From positions 248,001 through 312,000 of the forward strand of contig NZ_AUFO01000010.1 of NCBI RefSeq assembly GCF_000426545.1: 64,000 nucleotides of DNA, written 5' to 3'. Within the stretch, counting starts at the first letter, position 1; each line of letters starts with the position of its first letter. Shown here piece by piece: positions 17,103-26,575 of this stretch. The notes below the pieces were generated by a model. It did not search any database. It was not told the origin of the DNA and worked only from the letters and a program-made list of their open reading frames with translations. This DNA comes from Paenibacillus massiliensis subsp. panacisoli DSM 21345 (lineage in GTDB: Bacteria; Bacillota; Bacilli; Paenibacillales; Paenibacillaceae). The position numbers were made by a program, and so were the translations under genes.

Positions 17103-17681
17103 ATGCATGCAAGTTTTTGAAAAAGATTAGCTGCATCTTGTGTTGATGTTATAATCGTTATTGCTATTTTTTATTTAGTAATGGCTACTGCAATTTTGTT
17201 ATCATATGGAATTCAGATGCTTATATTTCAAGTGATGAGAGCGCTAGGAAGTATTACGTTTATTTTTTATTTGACAAAATGGACTGGCATGCTCAGGATA
17301 TTGACCGTGGTGGTGTCCCCGATATGGCTCTACTATGCTTTGATGGAGTCATCCAAGGTGCAGGGCACCGTTGGGAAAAAGGTATTGGGTATCGTGGTCG
17401 TGAATGAAGAGATGAAGCAGCCAAGCTTTGGTCAAGTCAGCGTCCGCTTTTGGAGTCGAATCGTTACAGTGCTAACCTTAGGGGTCGGATATATTATGGC
17501 AGCTTTCACGAACGACAAACAGACGATTCATGATCGGATATCTCATACACATGTTGTGGACAAGAACGTAATGATGAAGCAATTGGAAGCTGCACAGATG
17601 GGTGCATTATATATGGGAGGTTCTTCGCTGTCTCCCCAACCGGAGCCAGCTTCACCTTCCATCACTTTAAGAAGATATTAA
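17103..17681 (+). pseudogene. RDD family membrane protein gene, copy 1, broken by a nonsense codon
   Basis: Translation from ATG 17103, which follows GGGAGG, gives M-H-A-S-F-stop and then continues in the same frame as KRLAAS and so on to the normal end. The two intact neighbours read MHAGFWKRLGAY or MYAGFWKRLGAY there, so TGA at 17118-17120 replaces the TGG of Trp6. The rest keeps the RDD family core: LYYALMESSKVQGTVGK, then FGQVSVRFWSRIVTVLTLG and QTIHDRISHTHVV. Restart at ATG 17181 would give 166 residues without most of the first membrane helix. It may be a decaying paralogue or, less likely, a reinitiating gene. Confidence 0.75.
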
Positions 17682-17756
17682 GTCAATTATGGTAGAATTC
17701 GTAAGATTGTGGCTGCATTCGTGTACGCGGAGCATGACAAATAATCTATAGGCAAG

Positions 17757-17801
17757 GGTAGCTTGATTCCAGACGATTGGATAAAGCTACCTTTTCTTTT
17801 T
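17757..17801 (+). terminator. Terminator between RDD copies 1 and 2
   Basis: GGTAGCTT pairs perfectly with AAGCTACC and is followed by TTTTCTTTTT. Confidence 0.85.
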
Positions 17802-17944
17802 GTGCTATTTCTACTATATTAGTCAATGTGACAGATTTCGCCAGTAAGTCGGTATGGACCTGACATCAAGGTGAAGGTGTTTGAAGCGTTTTTCATGTGG
17901 TTGTACAGAACAGTGGCCCGTATTGAATGCTGGAGGTATTTGAA

Positions 17945-18505
17945 ATGTACGCAGGATTTTGGAAACGGCTAGGAGCCTATGTGATAGACTTCATCATCAT
18001 ATATTTTGGAGGCACTGTGGCGGTGTTAGGATTCATGCTTGTCCTGAGCCCTTTGTTTCTAGGGATGATAGGCCTTATTGTTGCATCATTAGAAAAGCTA
18101 GGATCAACAGAGTCTGATATGATTGGCGTCTTTATGATGGTCATGCTTATTTTACTATCCTCTGTGGCGAATGTCGCCTCGGTATGGCTGTATTATGTCC
18201 TGATGGAGTCGTCCAAGGTGCAGGGGACCGTAGGGAAAATGGCCTTGGGTATCGTGGTGGTGGATGCAGAAATGAAGCCAGTTAGCTTTGGCCAAGCCAG
18301 CGCCCGCTTCTGGAGTCAGTTCGTGTCTTTACTTACCTTAGGGATCGGATACATTATGGCAGGCTTCACTACGCGTAAGCAGGCGCTTCATGATCTGATC
18401 GCTCATACGTACGTAGTGAACAAGAATGTATTGGCGTATGCCAAGCAACTGGAAGCATCTTCACCAATGGAAGCATCTCCTAGAGGCTCGGAGCATCTGG
18501 ACTAA
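17945..18505 (+). CDS. RDD family membrane protein, copy 2
   Basis: A 186-residue protein with hydrophobic helices near residues 12-35, 40-60 and 72-95 and the RDD motif region MESSKVQGTVGKMALGIVVV. The N-terminal Arg (KRLGAYVID) and later Asp residues that name the family are present. RDD proteins are small membrane proteins of mostly unknown role; some act in ion or osmotic homeostasis. ATG 17945 follows GGAGG; the same TTGAATGCTGGAGGTA block precedes copy 3, so the leader was duplicated with the gene. Confidence 0.88.
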   Translation: MYAGFWKRLGAYVIDFIIIYFGGTVAVLGFMLVLSPLFLGMIGLIVASLEKLGSTESDMIGVFMMVMLILLSSVANVASVWLYYVLMESSKVQGTVGKMALGIVVVDAEMKPVSFGQASARFWSQFVSLLTLGIGYIMAGFTTRKQALHDLIAHTYVVNKNVLAYAKQLEASSPMEASPRGSEHLD

Positions 18506-18578
18506 TGGAGCTCTTTTACGGTGCTATGGCGCTATACTGATAACACGACTACATCATTGAATGCTGGAGGTACGAGCA

Positions 18579-19169
18579 ATGCATGCAGGTTTTTGGAAAC
18601 GACTAGGAGCTTATGTTATTGATTCTTTTATTATTGGTTCTGCTGGTGCTATAATTGGCACAATTATTTCAATTATACTTATTCCGCTGTCGATTATACC
18701 TGTGGGGCTAGCTATTGCTATTGATGGTGAAGACCCCGGAGCTGTAAGTGCGCTCCTGGTTTTTTTTAGTATGATGCTCCGTTTTCTTGCTGTCATTTCA
18801 TTAAGCTTAGGTGTATGGCTCTATTACGCTTTGATGGAGTCGTCTAAGGTTCAAGGAACCGTAGGGAAAATGGCGCTGGGGATCGTAGTTGTGGATGAAG
18901 GGATGAATCCGCTGAGCTTTGGCCAGGCCAGTGTTCGCTACTGGAGTCGGCTGGTTACAGGGGTAACGCTGGGAGTCGGGTACATAATGGCGGGCTTCAC
19001 ACAGCACAAGCAGACGATTCATGATATGATCGCTCGCACCTATGTGGTGAACAAGAATGTATTGGAGTATACGAGGAAAATGCAACAAATGGAGGCCGCT
19101 GGGGCAGGGGAGCCGCAGATGGGCTTGCCCCCACAGCCGACTTATCCAGATCCGGGTTCCTTCCGTTAA
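18579..19169 (+). CDS. RDD family membrane protein, copy 3
   Basis: A 196-residue paralogue of the preceding gene, with the same N-terminus (MHAGFWKRLGAYVIDS), a variable second helix region, and an almost identical core from LYYALMESSKVQGTVGKM to the YIMAGFTQHKQTIHD region. The C-terminal tail is rich in Gln and Pro and differs between copies. It is probably co-transcribed with copy 2, 74 bases upstream, and is closed by a terminator ahead of the Hsp70 gene. Confidence 0.88.
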   Translation: MHAGFWKRLGAYVIDSFIIGSAGAIIGTIISIILIPLSIIPVGLAIAIDGEDPGAVSALLVFFSMMLRFLAVISLSLGVWLYYALMESSKVQGTVGKMALGIVVVDEGMNPLSFGQASVRYWSRLVTGVTLGVGYIMAGFTQHKQTIHDMIARTYVVNKNVLEYTRKMQQMEAAGAGEPQMGLPPQPTYPDPGSFR

Positions 19170-19211
19170 TACAACAACAGGTTAGGTGTTCAGATTGATT
19201 ATTTTTCGAAA

Positions 19212-19251
19212 AGCCCGCGCATCAGCATTGAGCTGAAATGCGGGTTTTTTT
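19212..19251 (+). terminator. Terminator of RDD cluster
   Basis: CCCGC and GCGGG with an inner TCAGC/GCTGA stem around ATTGA, followed by seven T. Confidence 0.85.
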
Positions 19252-19429
19252 GCGTTGAGTGGGGAGCTGCCACCGCGTAGATTGCTGATTCGTACAGGAC
19301 CTATGGATATAGGCCTTCTTACATATTTACGTAGAGCTTCAATAGTAGAATCCGAACTTTATACTCTAGAGTAGTCTTATTCCAATGCTGTAAAATTATA
19401 TGATTCAACTAGAGAAAAGGTGATATGGT

Positions 19430-21130
19430 ATGACAATGATAGGTATTGATTTGGGTACCACGAATAGTCTTGTGGCCTATTGGACCGAGGAGGGGCCGAA
19501 GATCATCCCGAACGCCTTGGGTGAGCGGTTAACCCCTTCAGTGGTGAGCGTAGATAACAATGGAGAGATTCTGGTCGGCACCATTGCCAAGGAACGATTG
19601 ATTACTCATCCGCATGTGACGGTCTCTACCTTTAAGCGCTATATGGGGACTGAGAAACGTTACAAGCTGGGAAGCTACTCCTTCTCGCCCGAGGAATTAT
19701 CCTCATTCATACTTCAATCCCTCAAAGCGGATGCCGAAGCCTTTCTTGGACAGCAAGTACATGAAGCGGTGATTAGTGTCCCCGCCTATTTTAATGATAG
19801 CCAGCGGAAAGCGACCATGCGGGCTGCCGAATTTGCAGGCCTGAAGGTAGAACGGCTAATAAGTGAGCCAACCGCTGCAGCGATCTCATATGGACTGCAT
19901 ATGCGGGATTCCGATACTACCTTCCTCGTATTCGACCTCGGGGGAGGGACTTTTGATGTCTCCATTCTGGAGTTCTTTGATGGCGTCATGGAAGTGAAGT
20001 CCATCGCAGGTGATAACTATCTGGGCGGTGAGGACTTTACGCAGCTATTGGTGTCCTATTTTGTAGAGAAGGTCGGTATTGATTATCAGGAGATGGACGA
20101 GAAAGGACGAACGGCCCTCTTCAAGCAGGCGGAGCTATGCAAGCGGGGGATCAGCAGTGGAACAGCCGGGGAGATGAGCTTCTTGCACGCCGGTCAGGAG
20201 TATCAGATTAGTGTCAGTCGGACGGATTTCGACAAGATTGTGTCTCAATTGATTCTGCGCCTGCGACATCCATTGGAACGCGCGCTTCGCGATGCCTCCC
20301 TCACACCGGATGATCTGGATGCGGTCATCATGATCGGTGGAGCGACACGGATGCCGACTGTGCGTTCGGTCGTGAGCAAGATGTTCGGCAAGCTTCCTTA
20401 TACTCAGATCAACCCTGATGAAGCCGTAGCTATGGGGGCTGCTATACAGGTAGCACTCAAGGAACGTAATGAGATGCTGAAGGAAGTAATTCTTACAGAT
20501 GTGTGCCCGTTCACACTCGGTATTGACACGACGAAGCGAATGAAGGGGGATCACCTGGATCACGGACATTTCTCACCGATCATTGAGCGTAATACAGCTA
20601 TTCCAGTCAGTCGTGTAGAGACCTATGTCACGTTGCATGATCAGCAGAAGGAAATCGAGATCAGCATCTATCAAGGCGAGAGCCGCCGGGTCGAGAATAA
20701 CATCAAAATTGGCGAAATGACTGTCGGAGTACCCACGGACAAGGCAGGCGAGCAGGCGATTGATGTACGCTTCACCTACGATATCAACGGTATTCTGGAG
20801 GTCGAAGTCACTACGGTCAGCACAGGCAAGGTGAAGAAGCTTGTTATCGAGAAGAATCCTGGACATATGACTCCTGAGGAGATTGAGGAGCGTCTCAAAC
20901 TACTCAAGGACATCAAGATTCATCCGCGGGATCGGGCGGAGAATCGTCTGCTGCTGGCACGTGGAGAGCGCTTGTACGAGGAGGCTCTGGGAGAGAAGCG
21001 TGGTGAGATTGCTTTCCTGATGGAGCAGTTTGAAGCGTTGATTCATACGCAAAATGATGCAGAGATCAAAAAGGCGGCAGCGACACTCAAGAAACAGCTC
21101 GATCATCTTGAGCGTTGGATGGATTTCTAG
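19430..21130 (+). CDS. hscC: HscC-type Hsp70 chaperone
   Basis: A 566-residue Hsp70, shorter than DnaK (about 610) because the lid is reduced, and equal in size to E. coli HscC (about 556). The ATPase motifs are complete: IGIDLGTTNSLVAYW, FDLGGGTFDVSILEFF and IMIGGATRMPTVRSV. The substrate domain carries HscC-like stretches such as SPIIERNTAIPVSRVETY and VRFTYDINGILEVEV, and the C-terminus has IHPRDRAENRLLLAR. Hsp70s bind and release polypeptides with J-domain partners; two such partner genes follow directly, and the first one overlaps this stop codon. AAAGGTGA precedes the ATG. Confidence 0.88.
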   Translation: MTMIGIDLGTTNSLVAYWTEEGPKIIPNALGERLTPSVVSVDNNGEILVGTIAKERLITHPHVTVSTFKRYMGTEKRYKLGSYSFSPEELSSFILQSLKADAEAFLGQQVHEAVISVPAYFNDSQRKATMRAAEFAGLKVERLISEPTAAAISYGLHMRDSDTTFLVFDLGGGTFDVSILEFFDGVMEVKSIAGDNYLGGEDFTQLLVSYFVEKVGIDYQEMDEKGRTALFKQAELCKRGISSGTAGEMSFLHAGQEYQISVSRTDFDKIVSQLILRLRHPLERALRDASLTPDDLDAVIMIGGATRMPTVRSVVSKMFGKLPYTQINPDEAVAMGAAIQVALKERNEMLKEVILTDVCPFTLGIDTTKRMKGDHLDHGHFSPIIERNTAIPVSRVETYVTLHDQQKEIEISIYQGESRRVENNIKIGEMTVGVPTDKAGEQAIDVRFTYDINGILEVEVTTVSTGKVKKLVIEKNPGHMTPEEIEERLKLLKDIKIHPRDRAENRLLLARGERLYEEALGEKRGEIAFLMEQFEALIHTQNDAEIKKAAATLKKQLDHLERWMDF

Positions 21131-23352
21131 TGTATCTTCTTGTGAGTGTATGGAGATTGCTCGGTATTGAATCGACAACGGATGTGCGTGCAATCAAGCG
21201 GGCATACGCCGGCAAGTTGAAGCAGACGCATCCGGAGGATGACCCGGAAGAGTATCAGCGATTGCGAGAAGCCTACGATCGTGCAATCAAGGTAGCAAAA
21301 TGGAGTATGCAGCCTGAGGAAGCAGCGGACGCCTCTAGGACAGTAAGCATGGACGCAGCCAGCTCGGACACGGAGTCTAAGTCTACTGCTCCCAAGCATA
21401 CAGGGATGAGCATCGACGATGGTATTGTACCTGTGGTCAGTGCTCTGGAGAGCAGCTCGGCAGAGGCTTTTTTGCAGAGAATGCAAGAAATCTATACAGA
21501 TTTTGCCGAGCGCATTAACCCAGAAATATGGGCTGAATGGCTGAATTCCGATATCTTGTGGAGCGACTCCGTGTATGCCGAATTGTCAGAGCAGGTAATG
21601 GACTTCTTCAACGAGCATTACTTTTTGCCTATACCCGTCTGGCGACTGCTTGATCATGCTTTTGGGTGGAAGGATGCGATGCTTACTTCACCGGATGAAT
21701 TCCAGGCACGCTATTCCCAAATTAGCAGATATGGCTTTGAGCAGACGTACAACACGGAACAGGGCTATTCTTTATTGTTGCCAGTTCCATGGGAAGAGCG
21801 AGAGGCATATCTCAGACTTCGAGAAGAAATCTATATCTTGCTGGGGCAGCTAACGAGAATTCGTGAAGCGCAGGTGAAAAGGTACTTATATATTAAGGAA
21901 AGCGAATATATAGCACAGTTCAACAAGCTCAGCACAGAAGCTGAGACCTTGCTTCAGCAGGCTGAAGAGTATCATACGAGTGACCCAGATTTACAACGGA
22001 TGCAGATTCAGTTCTATCTCTTGAAGAATGAGCAAGACGCTGTCTTGTTCTATTGTGAACGGTACCTCACGGGGTGCCCCGATGATGTGGAGATCTTGCT
22101 AACCAAGGCGCATAGTCTGCTGAAGCTTGAACGAGTCGAAGAGGCGGAGTCCGTGCTAGAGAGGCTACTTTCTGAAGCTGTAGCCTTAAATGCCACAGGT
22201 ATTCAATCCACAGCACAAGAATTACAGTTACAGGTCAAACTGGAAGAAGCGCGAGATCTGTATACGAGGATAGTTCCACAGATGCATCTGAAGCTGTTCT
22301 TGCAGCGGATGGAGGACATCTATAATGTCTTTTCGGATCGTGTTTGTCCAGAGGTATGGTCCGAATGGCTGCAGTCCGACATGATGTGGGATGCGTCACA
22401 ACAGGAGGAATTGGCTGAGCGGGTGCTCAATTTCTTTAACAAGCATTACTTTTTGCCTCCATCTGTCTGGCGGCTGCTTGACCAGGGCTTTGACTGGTCC
22501 GGGAGGCAGGAACTGACTCCCGATGAATTCAAGGAGCGTTACCCGAAGCTCGTTGAAGCTGCTTTTCATCCTGGCTACCAAACCGAGCTTGGATATAGTC
22601 AATTGAACCGTATTCCTGCAGATCAGGTAGACAGGTATTTATTTATTCGGGAAAGTGCTTATCGTGCTTGGCTTAATGGCCAGCAAGCTCAGGCTGAACA
22701 GAAGCTGGAACAGGCTGAGCGAATTTTTGCCGATGATCCAGATCGATTACGTATACAGGTGCAGTTCCTATGGCTCATAGGAGAAGAAGAGGCTGCCCTT
22801 ACTTATAGCATTAGGTACTTGCGGCTTTGCCCAGAAGATGTGGATGGTGTGCTTATTCGTGCACGTATGCTGTTGAAGCTGGAACGAATAGGGGAAGCAG
22901 AGCAAGTGCTGAAAGAGTTGCTTCTCGAGCTTCCAGATCAGCCTGACGGAATCTACTTGCTCGGCCAGTGTAAGCTGCTCCAACACAGCTTCGAGGAGGC
23001 CCGTCAGGCATTTGAGGAGGCCCATAGGCTGAATCATAAGGATATAGATGCCTTGATGGCCATTCGTGAAGCGAAAAGTGGCTTGGTTAAGCAAGGTGGG
23101 TGGCTACATAGAGCGACCTTGAGGAGGAAGCTGTATGGCACGCTGAAGCACCAGTTTGTAATGCTGCTGATCAGTCTGGTCTACAAGACATTACCCGTCT
23201 TTGCTGGTGTGCTGGTGCTGGGGTTCATGATCTATTGGCTGAGAGAGTACACCGTAATCACCCGAGTGCTCCTGTTGATTTGGCTCTTCATGTGCGTTAG
23301 TTGGTTGAAGCAATGCTATTGTTGCTGGAAGGGCTTCAGATACAGCCTATAG
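21130..23352 (+). CDS. J-domain membrane protein with TPR-like repeats (DjlC-like), copy 1
   Basis: About 740 residues. The N-terminal J-like domain reads WRLLGIESTTDVRAIKRAYA, then KLKQTHPEDDPEEYQRLREA; the canonical HPD is HPE followed by D. A module of about 100 residues occurs twice (near residues 110-215 and 390-495), each with FLQRM, an FFN-HYFLP-VWRLLD core and an aromatic-rich end. Between and after them are helical TPR-like repeats (DPDLQRMQIQFYLLKNEQDA; LELLPDQPDGIYLLGQ). Two hydrophobic helices close the protein. The start is uncertain: GTG 21130 overlaps the hscC TAG; TTG 21115 and GTG 21142 are alternatives. It is the probable J partner of the upstream Hsp70. Confidence 0.82.
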   Translation: MYLLVSVWRLLGIESTTDVRAIKRAYAGKLKQTHPEDDPEEYQRLREAYDRAIKVAKWSMQPEEAADASRTVSMDAASSDTESKSTAPKHTGMSIDDGIVPVVSALESSSAEAFLQRMQEIYTDFAERINPEIWAEWLNSDILWSDSVYAELSEQVMDFFNEHYFLPIPVWRLLDHAFGWKDAMLTSPDEFQARYSQISRYGFEQTYNTEQGYSLLLPVPWEEREAYLRLREEIYILLGQLTRIREAQVKRYLYIKESEYIAQFNKLSTEAETLLQQAEEYHTSDPDLQRMQIQFYLLKNEQDAVLFYCERYLTGCPDDVEILLTKAHSLLKLERVEEAESVLERLLSEAVALNATGIQSTAQELQLQVKLEEARDLYTRIVPQMHLKLFLQRMEDIYNVFSDRVCPEVWSEWLQSDMMWDASQQEELAERVLNFFNKHYFLPPSVWRLLDQGFDWSGRQELTPDEFKERYPKLVEAAFHPGYQTELGYSQLNRIPADQVDRYLFIRESAYRAWLNGQQAQAEQKLEQAERIFADDPDRLRIQVQFLWLIGEEEAALTYSIRYLRLCPEDVDGVLIRARMLLKLERIGEAEQVLKELLLELPDQPDGIYLLGQCKLLQHSFEEARQAFEEAHRLNHKDIDALMAIREAKSGLVKQGGWLHRATLRRKLYGTLKHQFVMLLISLVYKTLPVFAGVLVLGFMIYWLREYTVITRVLLLIWLFMCVSWLKQCYCCWKGFRYSL

Positions 23353-23369
23353 AGACGGGGTGAATTCAT

Positions 23370-24014
23370 ATGATTGTAGACATTAAACATGGCTCCAGAT
23401 CACTGGCGGCATGCAGCAAGGCTCTTGTTGGTATGTTCGATTTTAGTATTATGGGCTATTATCATCAGCAGAATCCCATGCAGCTAATATCAAGTAAACG
23501 GGAGCTGCTCCGAGAATTTGGCTCGATGGGAATTGCGGACACTGTCAGCATACAACGTCATATAGAGGGATGTTTCCAATCGGGGATACGGCAAGAATAT
23601 CAACAGATGTATATCCGACTCGCTTGTATGCCGCGGCAGCAGCAAGAGGGATATATGGAGCGGGTTCCTCCAATGTCAACAGAGTTCTACAGATTAGAAA
23701 TAGTCCTTAAAATGCTGCATCGCATGCCTAGTGGAGGCATATCCGCCTATGATTATATTCGAGGTATATATGTAGCCTACGGAGGCCACAGACTAGGCTG
23801 GCTGACACGGGAGCAAAGAGAGGCCTATTGTATCAAAGCGATGACCGCGATTCGGACTGATTACACGAATTGGCGCGATGTGATTTTGGCCTTTACGATT
23901 GGATATGCATTTGATAAGGCACAGGAAAAGAGGGTCTTGGGGTATTATCCACCTCATGTTCACTTGCTCACCTCCCGGTATAGCCTGATTCACAACATGA
24001 GCTTGTGGGCGTAA
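23370..24014 (+). CDS. DUF1266-like protein, copy 1
   Basis: A 214-residue soluble protein. The C-terminal half has the pattern I know from DUF1266 (YbeU/YbeR): SAYDYIRGIYVAYGGHRLGW, LTREQREAYCIKAMTAI, then a YTNWRDVILAFTIGYAF end. Function of the domain is unknown. It lies 17 bases after the J-domain gene, and a paralogue follows the second J-domain gene in the same position, so the two proteins of each pair probably work together. The N-terminal HGSRSLAACSKALVGMF is shared with the second copy. Confidence 0.7.
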   Translation: MIVDIKHGSRSLAACSKALVGMFDFSIMGYYHQQNPMQLISSKRELLREFGSMGIADTVSIQRHIEGCFQSGIRQEYQQMYIRLACMPRQQQEGYMERVPPMSTEFYRLEIVLKMLHRMPSGGISAYDYIRGIYVAYGGHRLGWLTREQREAYCIKAMTAIRTDYTNWRDVILAFTIGYAFDKAQEKRVLGYYPPHVHLLTSRYSLIHNMSLWA

Positions 24015-24051
24015 GCCTGCAAATAATCATCTGGAGAGGTGGAGATATAGG

Positions 24052-26544
24052 ATGTACATATGGGAGCTGCTAGGCATAGAGCCAACCTCGGATGTCCGAG
24101 CAGTCAAGCGGGCTTATGCCGGCAAGTTGAAGCAGACACATCCTGAGGACGATCCGGAAGGGTACCAACGGCTGCGTGAAGCCTATGATCGTGCTGTGAA
24201 GGAAGCGAAATGGCGTCAGCAACATGGAATTGAAGATGACGATGATGACGATGAGATCGAAGATGACGTAAAAGGTGATGGGAAAAAGGAAGACCCAAAA
24301 GACCCAAAAGACCCAAAAGACCCAAAAGACCCAAAAGACCCAAAAGACCCAGTGTACGCGGATTATACAGATGAATCTTCGACAGTTGGAACTACTGCCG
24401 ATGATGAAACATCATCGGTATCTGAGCAGGATCATCTGGAGCCCATTTCATCCACACATGAGATGGCTGGCGAAGGATCTGGCCCGGACCCAGATTCACA
24501 ATCAGAGCCGGAGCCTCAGACTCGGACGGTACCGCGATTCGCAGGGCCGCATCAAGAGATAGAAGAGGTATCGCAGTCAGAGGCGGATGCTGAGGATCAT
24601 AGCGAAGATTACACAGTTCCTCGGCTTATGCAGACGGCTCAGCATGACTATACGAGTGAAGATGCGGACGCTGAATTGGTGGTTCCTCGCTTGATTCGCC
24701 ACGTCTGTGTTTCTCCTGAACCTAATGGTGGGGATGCAGAGGATACTGCTCAAGCAGACGATGGCTATGACGGATATCAGGAGCGTGTACCGGATGCGTC
24801 AATTGCCGATGCATACATGCATCAAGAACCGATTCAGGATGAAGAGGAATACGATGAGTATGACAGACGGGAGCACGCTGACGATCTCAGGAGCTATAGT
24901 CCCATTGCTCATACCCTGGAGGCGGACGTTGATGAGAACGTAGAGTCAGACAATATAGACACTGTTGAAGCCTTCATAGAGCATCTGGAGGACATCTATT
25001 ACACGATGGCAGAGCGTGTGCGGGTAGAGAATTGGACAGCACTGCTTAGTGCGGATGTCATGTGGAATGCAAGTATTCAGGAGGAGCTATCTGAAGAGGT
25101 ACTTGATTTTATGGAGGAGCATTATTTCGTGCCGCCTTCGGTGTGGGGCATGCTGGACCAGGCATTCGGCTGGAAGGAAAAAATGCTGATTGACCCGGAT
25201 ATATTTGCCGAGCAGTACACGAATGTACGGCTCTATGCCTTCCATCCCATGTATGAGACTGACCTTGGATACTCCTGTGTAGCGGTGCTTGAAGATGAGC
25301 TGGCGGAGCAGTATCTGGAGCTGAGAGAGGAGGCGTACCACGCTCTTCGTTTCGGTCGCAGAGCTCAAGCTGGTATCAAGCTAGAGGAGGCTGAAGCCAT
25401 CCTGAGTGCGGACCCGGATCTGCTGCGTCTGCGCATTCGGTTCGCTCAGATATCAGGTCAGGAGGAGGAAATACTGGAATACTGCACGAGATATTTGCAG
25501 CTGGATCCTACTGAGGAGGAGATTGCGCTTATTCGTGCACGCATATGGATTAGGCTGCGACAAGCAGCAGAGGCAGAAGTGGTTGTAACGGATATACTTC
25601 GTCGAAATCCCGATCATAGGGAAGCACTGAATCTACTAGGCCAATGCCAGCAGCAGACCGGACGATATCCTGAGGCTCGCGAGACGTATCAAAGGCTGAT
25701 GGAGCTTGATCCAGAGGATCTGGAGGCGTGCTTCTCCTATCATGAAGTGAACAAGGCCATGGCGCAGCAAGCTCCATGGTGGAGAAGAAGGTCTGTCCGG
25801 CGTAGTCTAGGCTACACAGACTCCATTCCACGGCTTATGTTTTTCCTGTTTGCATCCGTTCGAAATAATGCTACCAGGCTTATCGGCATCGGAATCCTGG
25901 CCTTTCTGTTCTCTATCTCCTTTCATGCGGATACCGGTATGTCTGTATTGAAATACCTCTCTTCTCTACAGAATACTCCGGGTACGGAGAAGGAGTATAG
26001 AGACGTGATCAGTGTCGCAGAGCTGGAACATTCGTCTAGTGCTCCACTCGTCCGAATGACACTTCAGGATGTACGAAAGCTGGACGATCTATATATCGTG
26101 ACCACAGACAATGGAGCAACACAGTATATGGATCAGACAGACCTGAAAAAGCAAAGACAATCCGCTGCGCACGCGGACCGAATTGTGATAGGTGCACTAG
26201 GAAAGCACGCGATTCCCGTTCGGCTGAGCACTCAGCAGGCAGAGTCGATTGTGTCAGGTACCAGCTTTACAGTGGAAGGACAAGTCGTCCCGCTCACGAC
26301 CGGTGCCCTCAGATTCGAGCTGGATAAGTGGAGCTATCATACAGAGAATAATAATTATTTCAAGAATCATCCACTGGCTGATATGTACCTGGAGGGTAAT
26401 GCCCTTGCCGAGGCGCAGGCAGCAGAACGTGGACATCCAAGCGCGGTAAGCTGGCTGTTCGGTATCCTTCTCTTCTTGTTCATCAGTTCCATGCTGATGG
26501 AGGTCTATCGGCGCTGGAAGCAATATAGATATAAGACTATTTAA
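24052..26544 (+). CDS. J-domain membrane protein with acidic linker and TPR-like repeats, copy 2
   Basis: An 830-residue protein. Residues 1-55 are a J-like domain nearly identical to copy 1 (TSDVRAVKRAYAGKLKQ, again HPEDDPE). Residues 60-300 are a long acidic, low-complexity linker that includes six DPK units. One copy of the 100-residue module follows (about 305-410: FIEHLEDIYYTMAERV, FMEEHYFVPPSVWGMLDQ), then TPR-like repeats (LDPTEEEIALIRARIWIRL; EALNLLGQCQQQTGRYPEAR). A membrane helix near residue 610, about 170 residues probably outside the membrane, and a last helix near 815 complete it. GGTGGAG supports the ATG. Confidence 0.85.
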   Translation: MYIWELLGIEPTSDVRAVKRAYAGKLKQTHPEDDPEGYQRLREAYDRAVKEAKWRQQHGIEDDDDDDEIEDDVKGDGKKEDPKDPKDPKDPKDPKDPKDPVYADYTDESSTVGTTADDETSSVSEQDHLEPISSTHEMAGEGSGPDPDSQSEPEPQTRTVPRFAGPHQEIEEVSQSEADAEDHSEDYTVPRLMQTAQHDYTSEDADAELVVPRLIRHVCVSPEPNGGDAEDTAQADDGYDGYQERVPDASIADAYMHQEPIQDEEEYDEYDRREHADDLRSYSPIAHTLEADVDENVESDNIDTVEAFIEHLEDIYYTMAERVRVENWTALLSADVMWNASIQEELSEEVLDFMEEHYFVPPSVWGMLDQAFGWKEKMLIDPDIFAEQYTNVRLYAFHPMYETDLGYSCVAVLEDELAEQYLELREEAYHALRFGRRAQAGIKLEEAEAILSADPDLLRLRIRFAQISGQEEEILEYCTRYLQLDPTEEEIALIRARIWIRLRQAAEAEVVVTDILRRNPDHREALNLLGQCQQQTGRYPEARETYQRLMELDPEDLEACFSYHEVNKAMAQQAPWWRRRSVRRSLGYTDSIPRLMFFLFASVRNNATRLIGIGILAFLFSISFHADTGMSVLKYLSSLQNTPGTEKEYRDVISVAELEHSSSAPLVRMTLQDVRKLDDLYIVTTDNGATQYMDQTDLKKQRQSAAHADRIVIGALGKHAIPVRLSTQQAESIVSGTSFTVEGQVVPLTTGALRFELDKWSYHTENNNYFKNHPLADMYLEGNALAEAQAAERGHPSAVSWLFGILLFLFISSMLMEVYRRWKQYRYKTI
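24292..24351 (+). repeat. 9-bp coding minisatellite (six full units plus part)
   Basis: GACCCAAAA is repeated six times head to tail and followed by GACCCA, encoding DPK repeats in the linker of the second J-domain protein. The units are identical at the DNA level, so the tract is young or kept uniform by slippage; changes in copy number stay in frame. Confidence 0.95.
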
Positions 26545-26575
26545 AAAGAAAATCCTGCAAAGGAGCGAATGTGCG

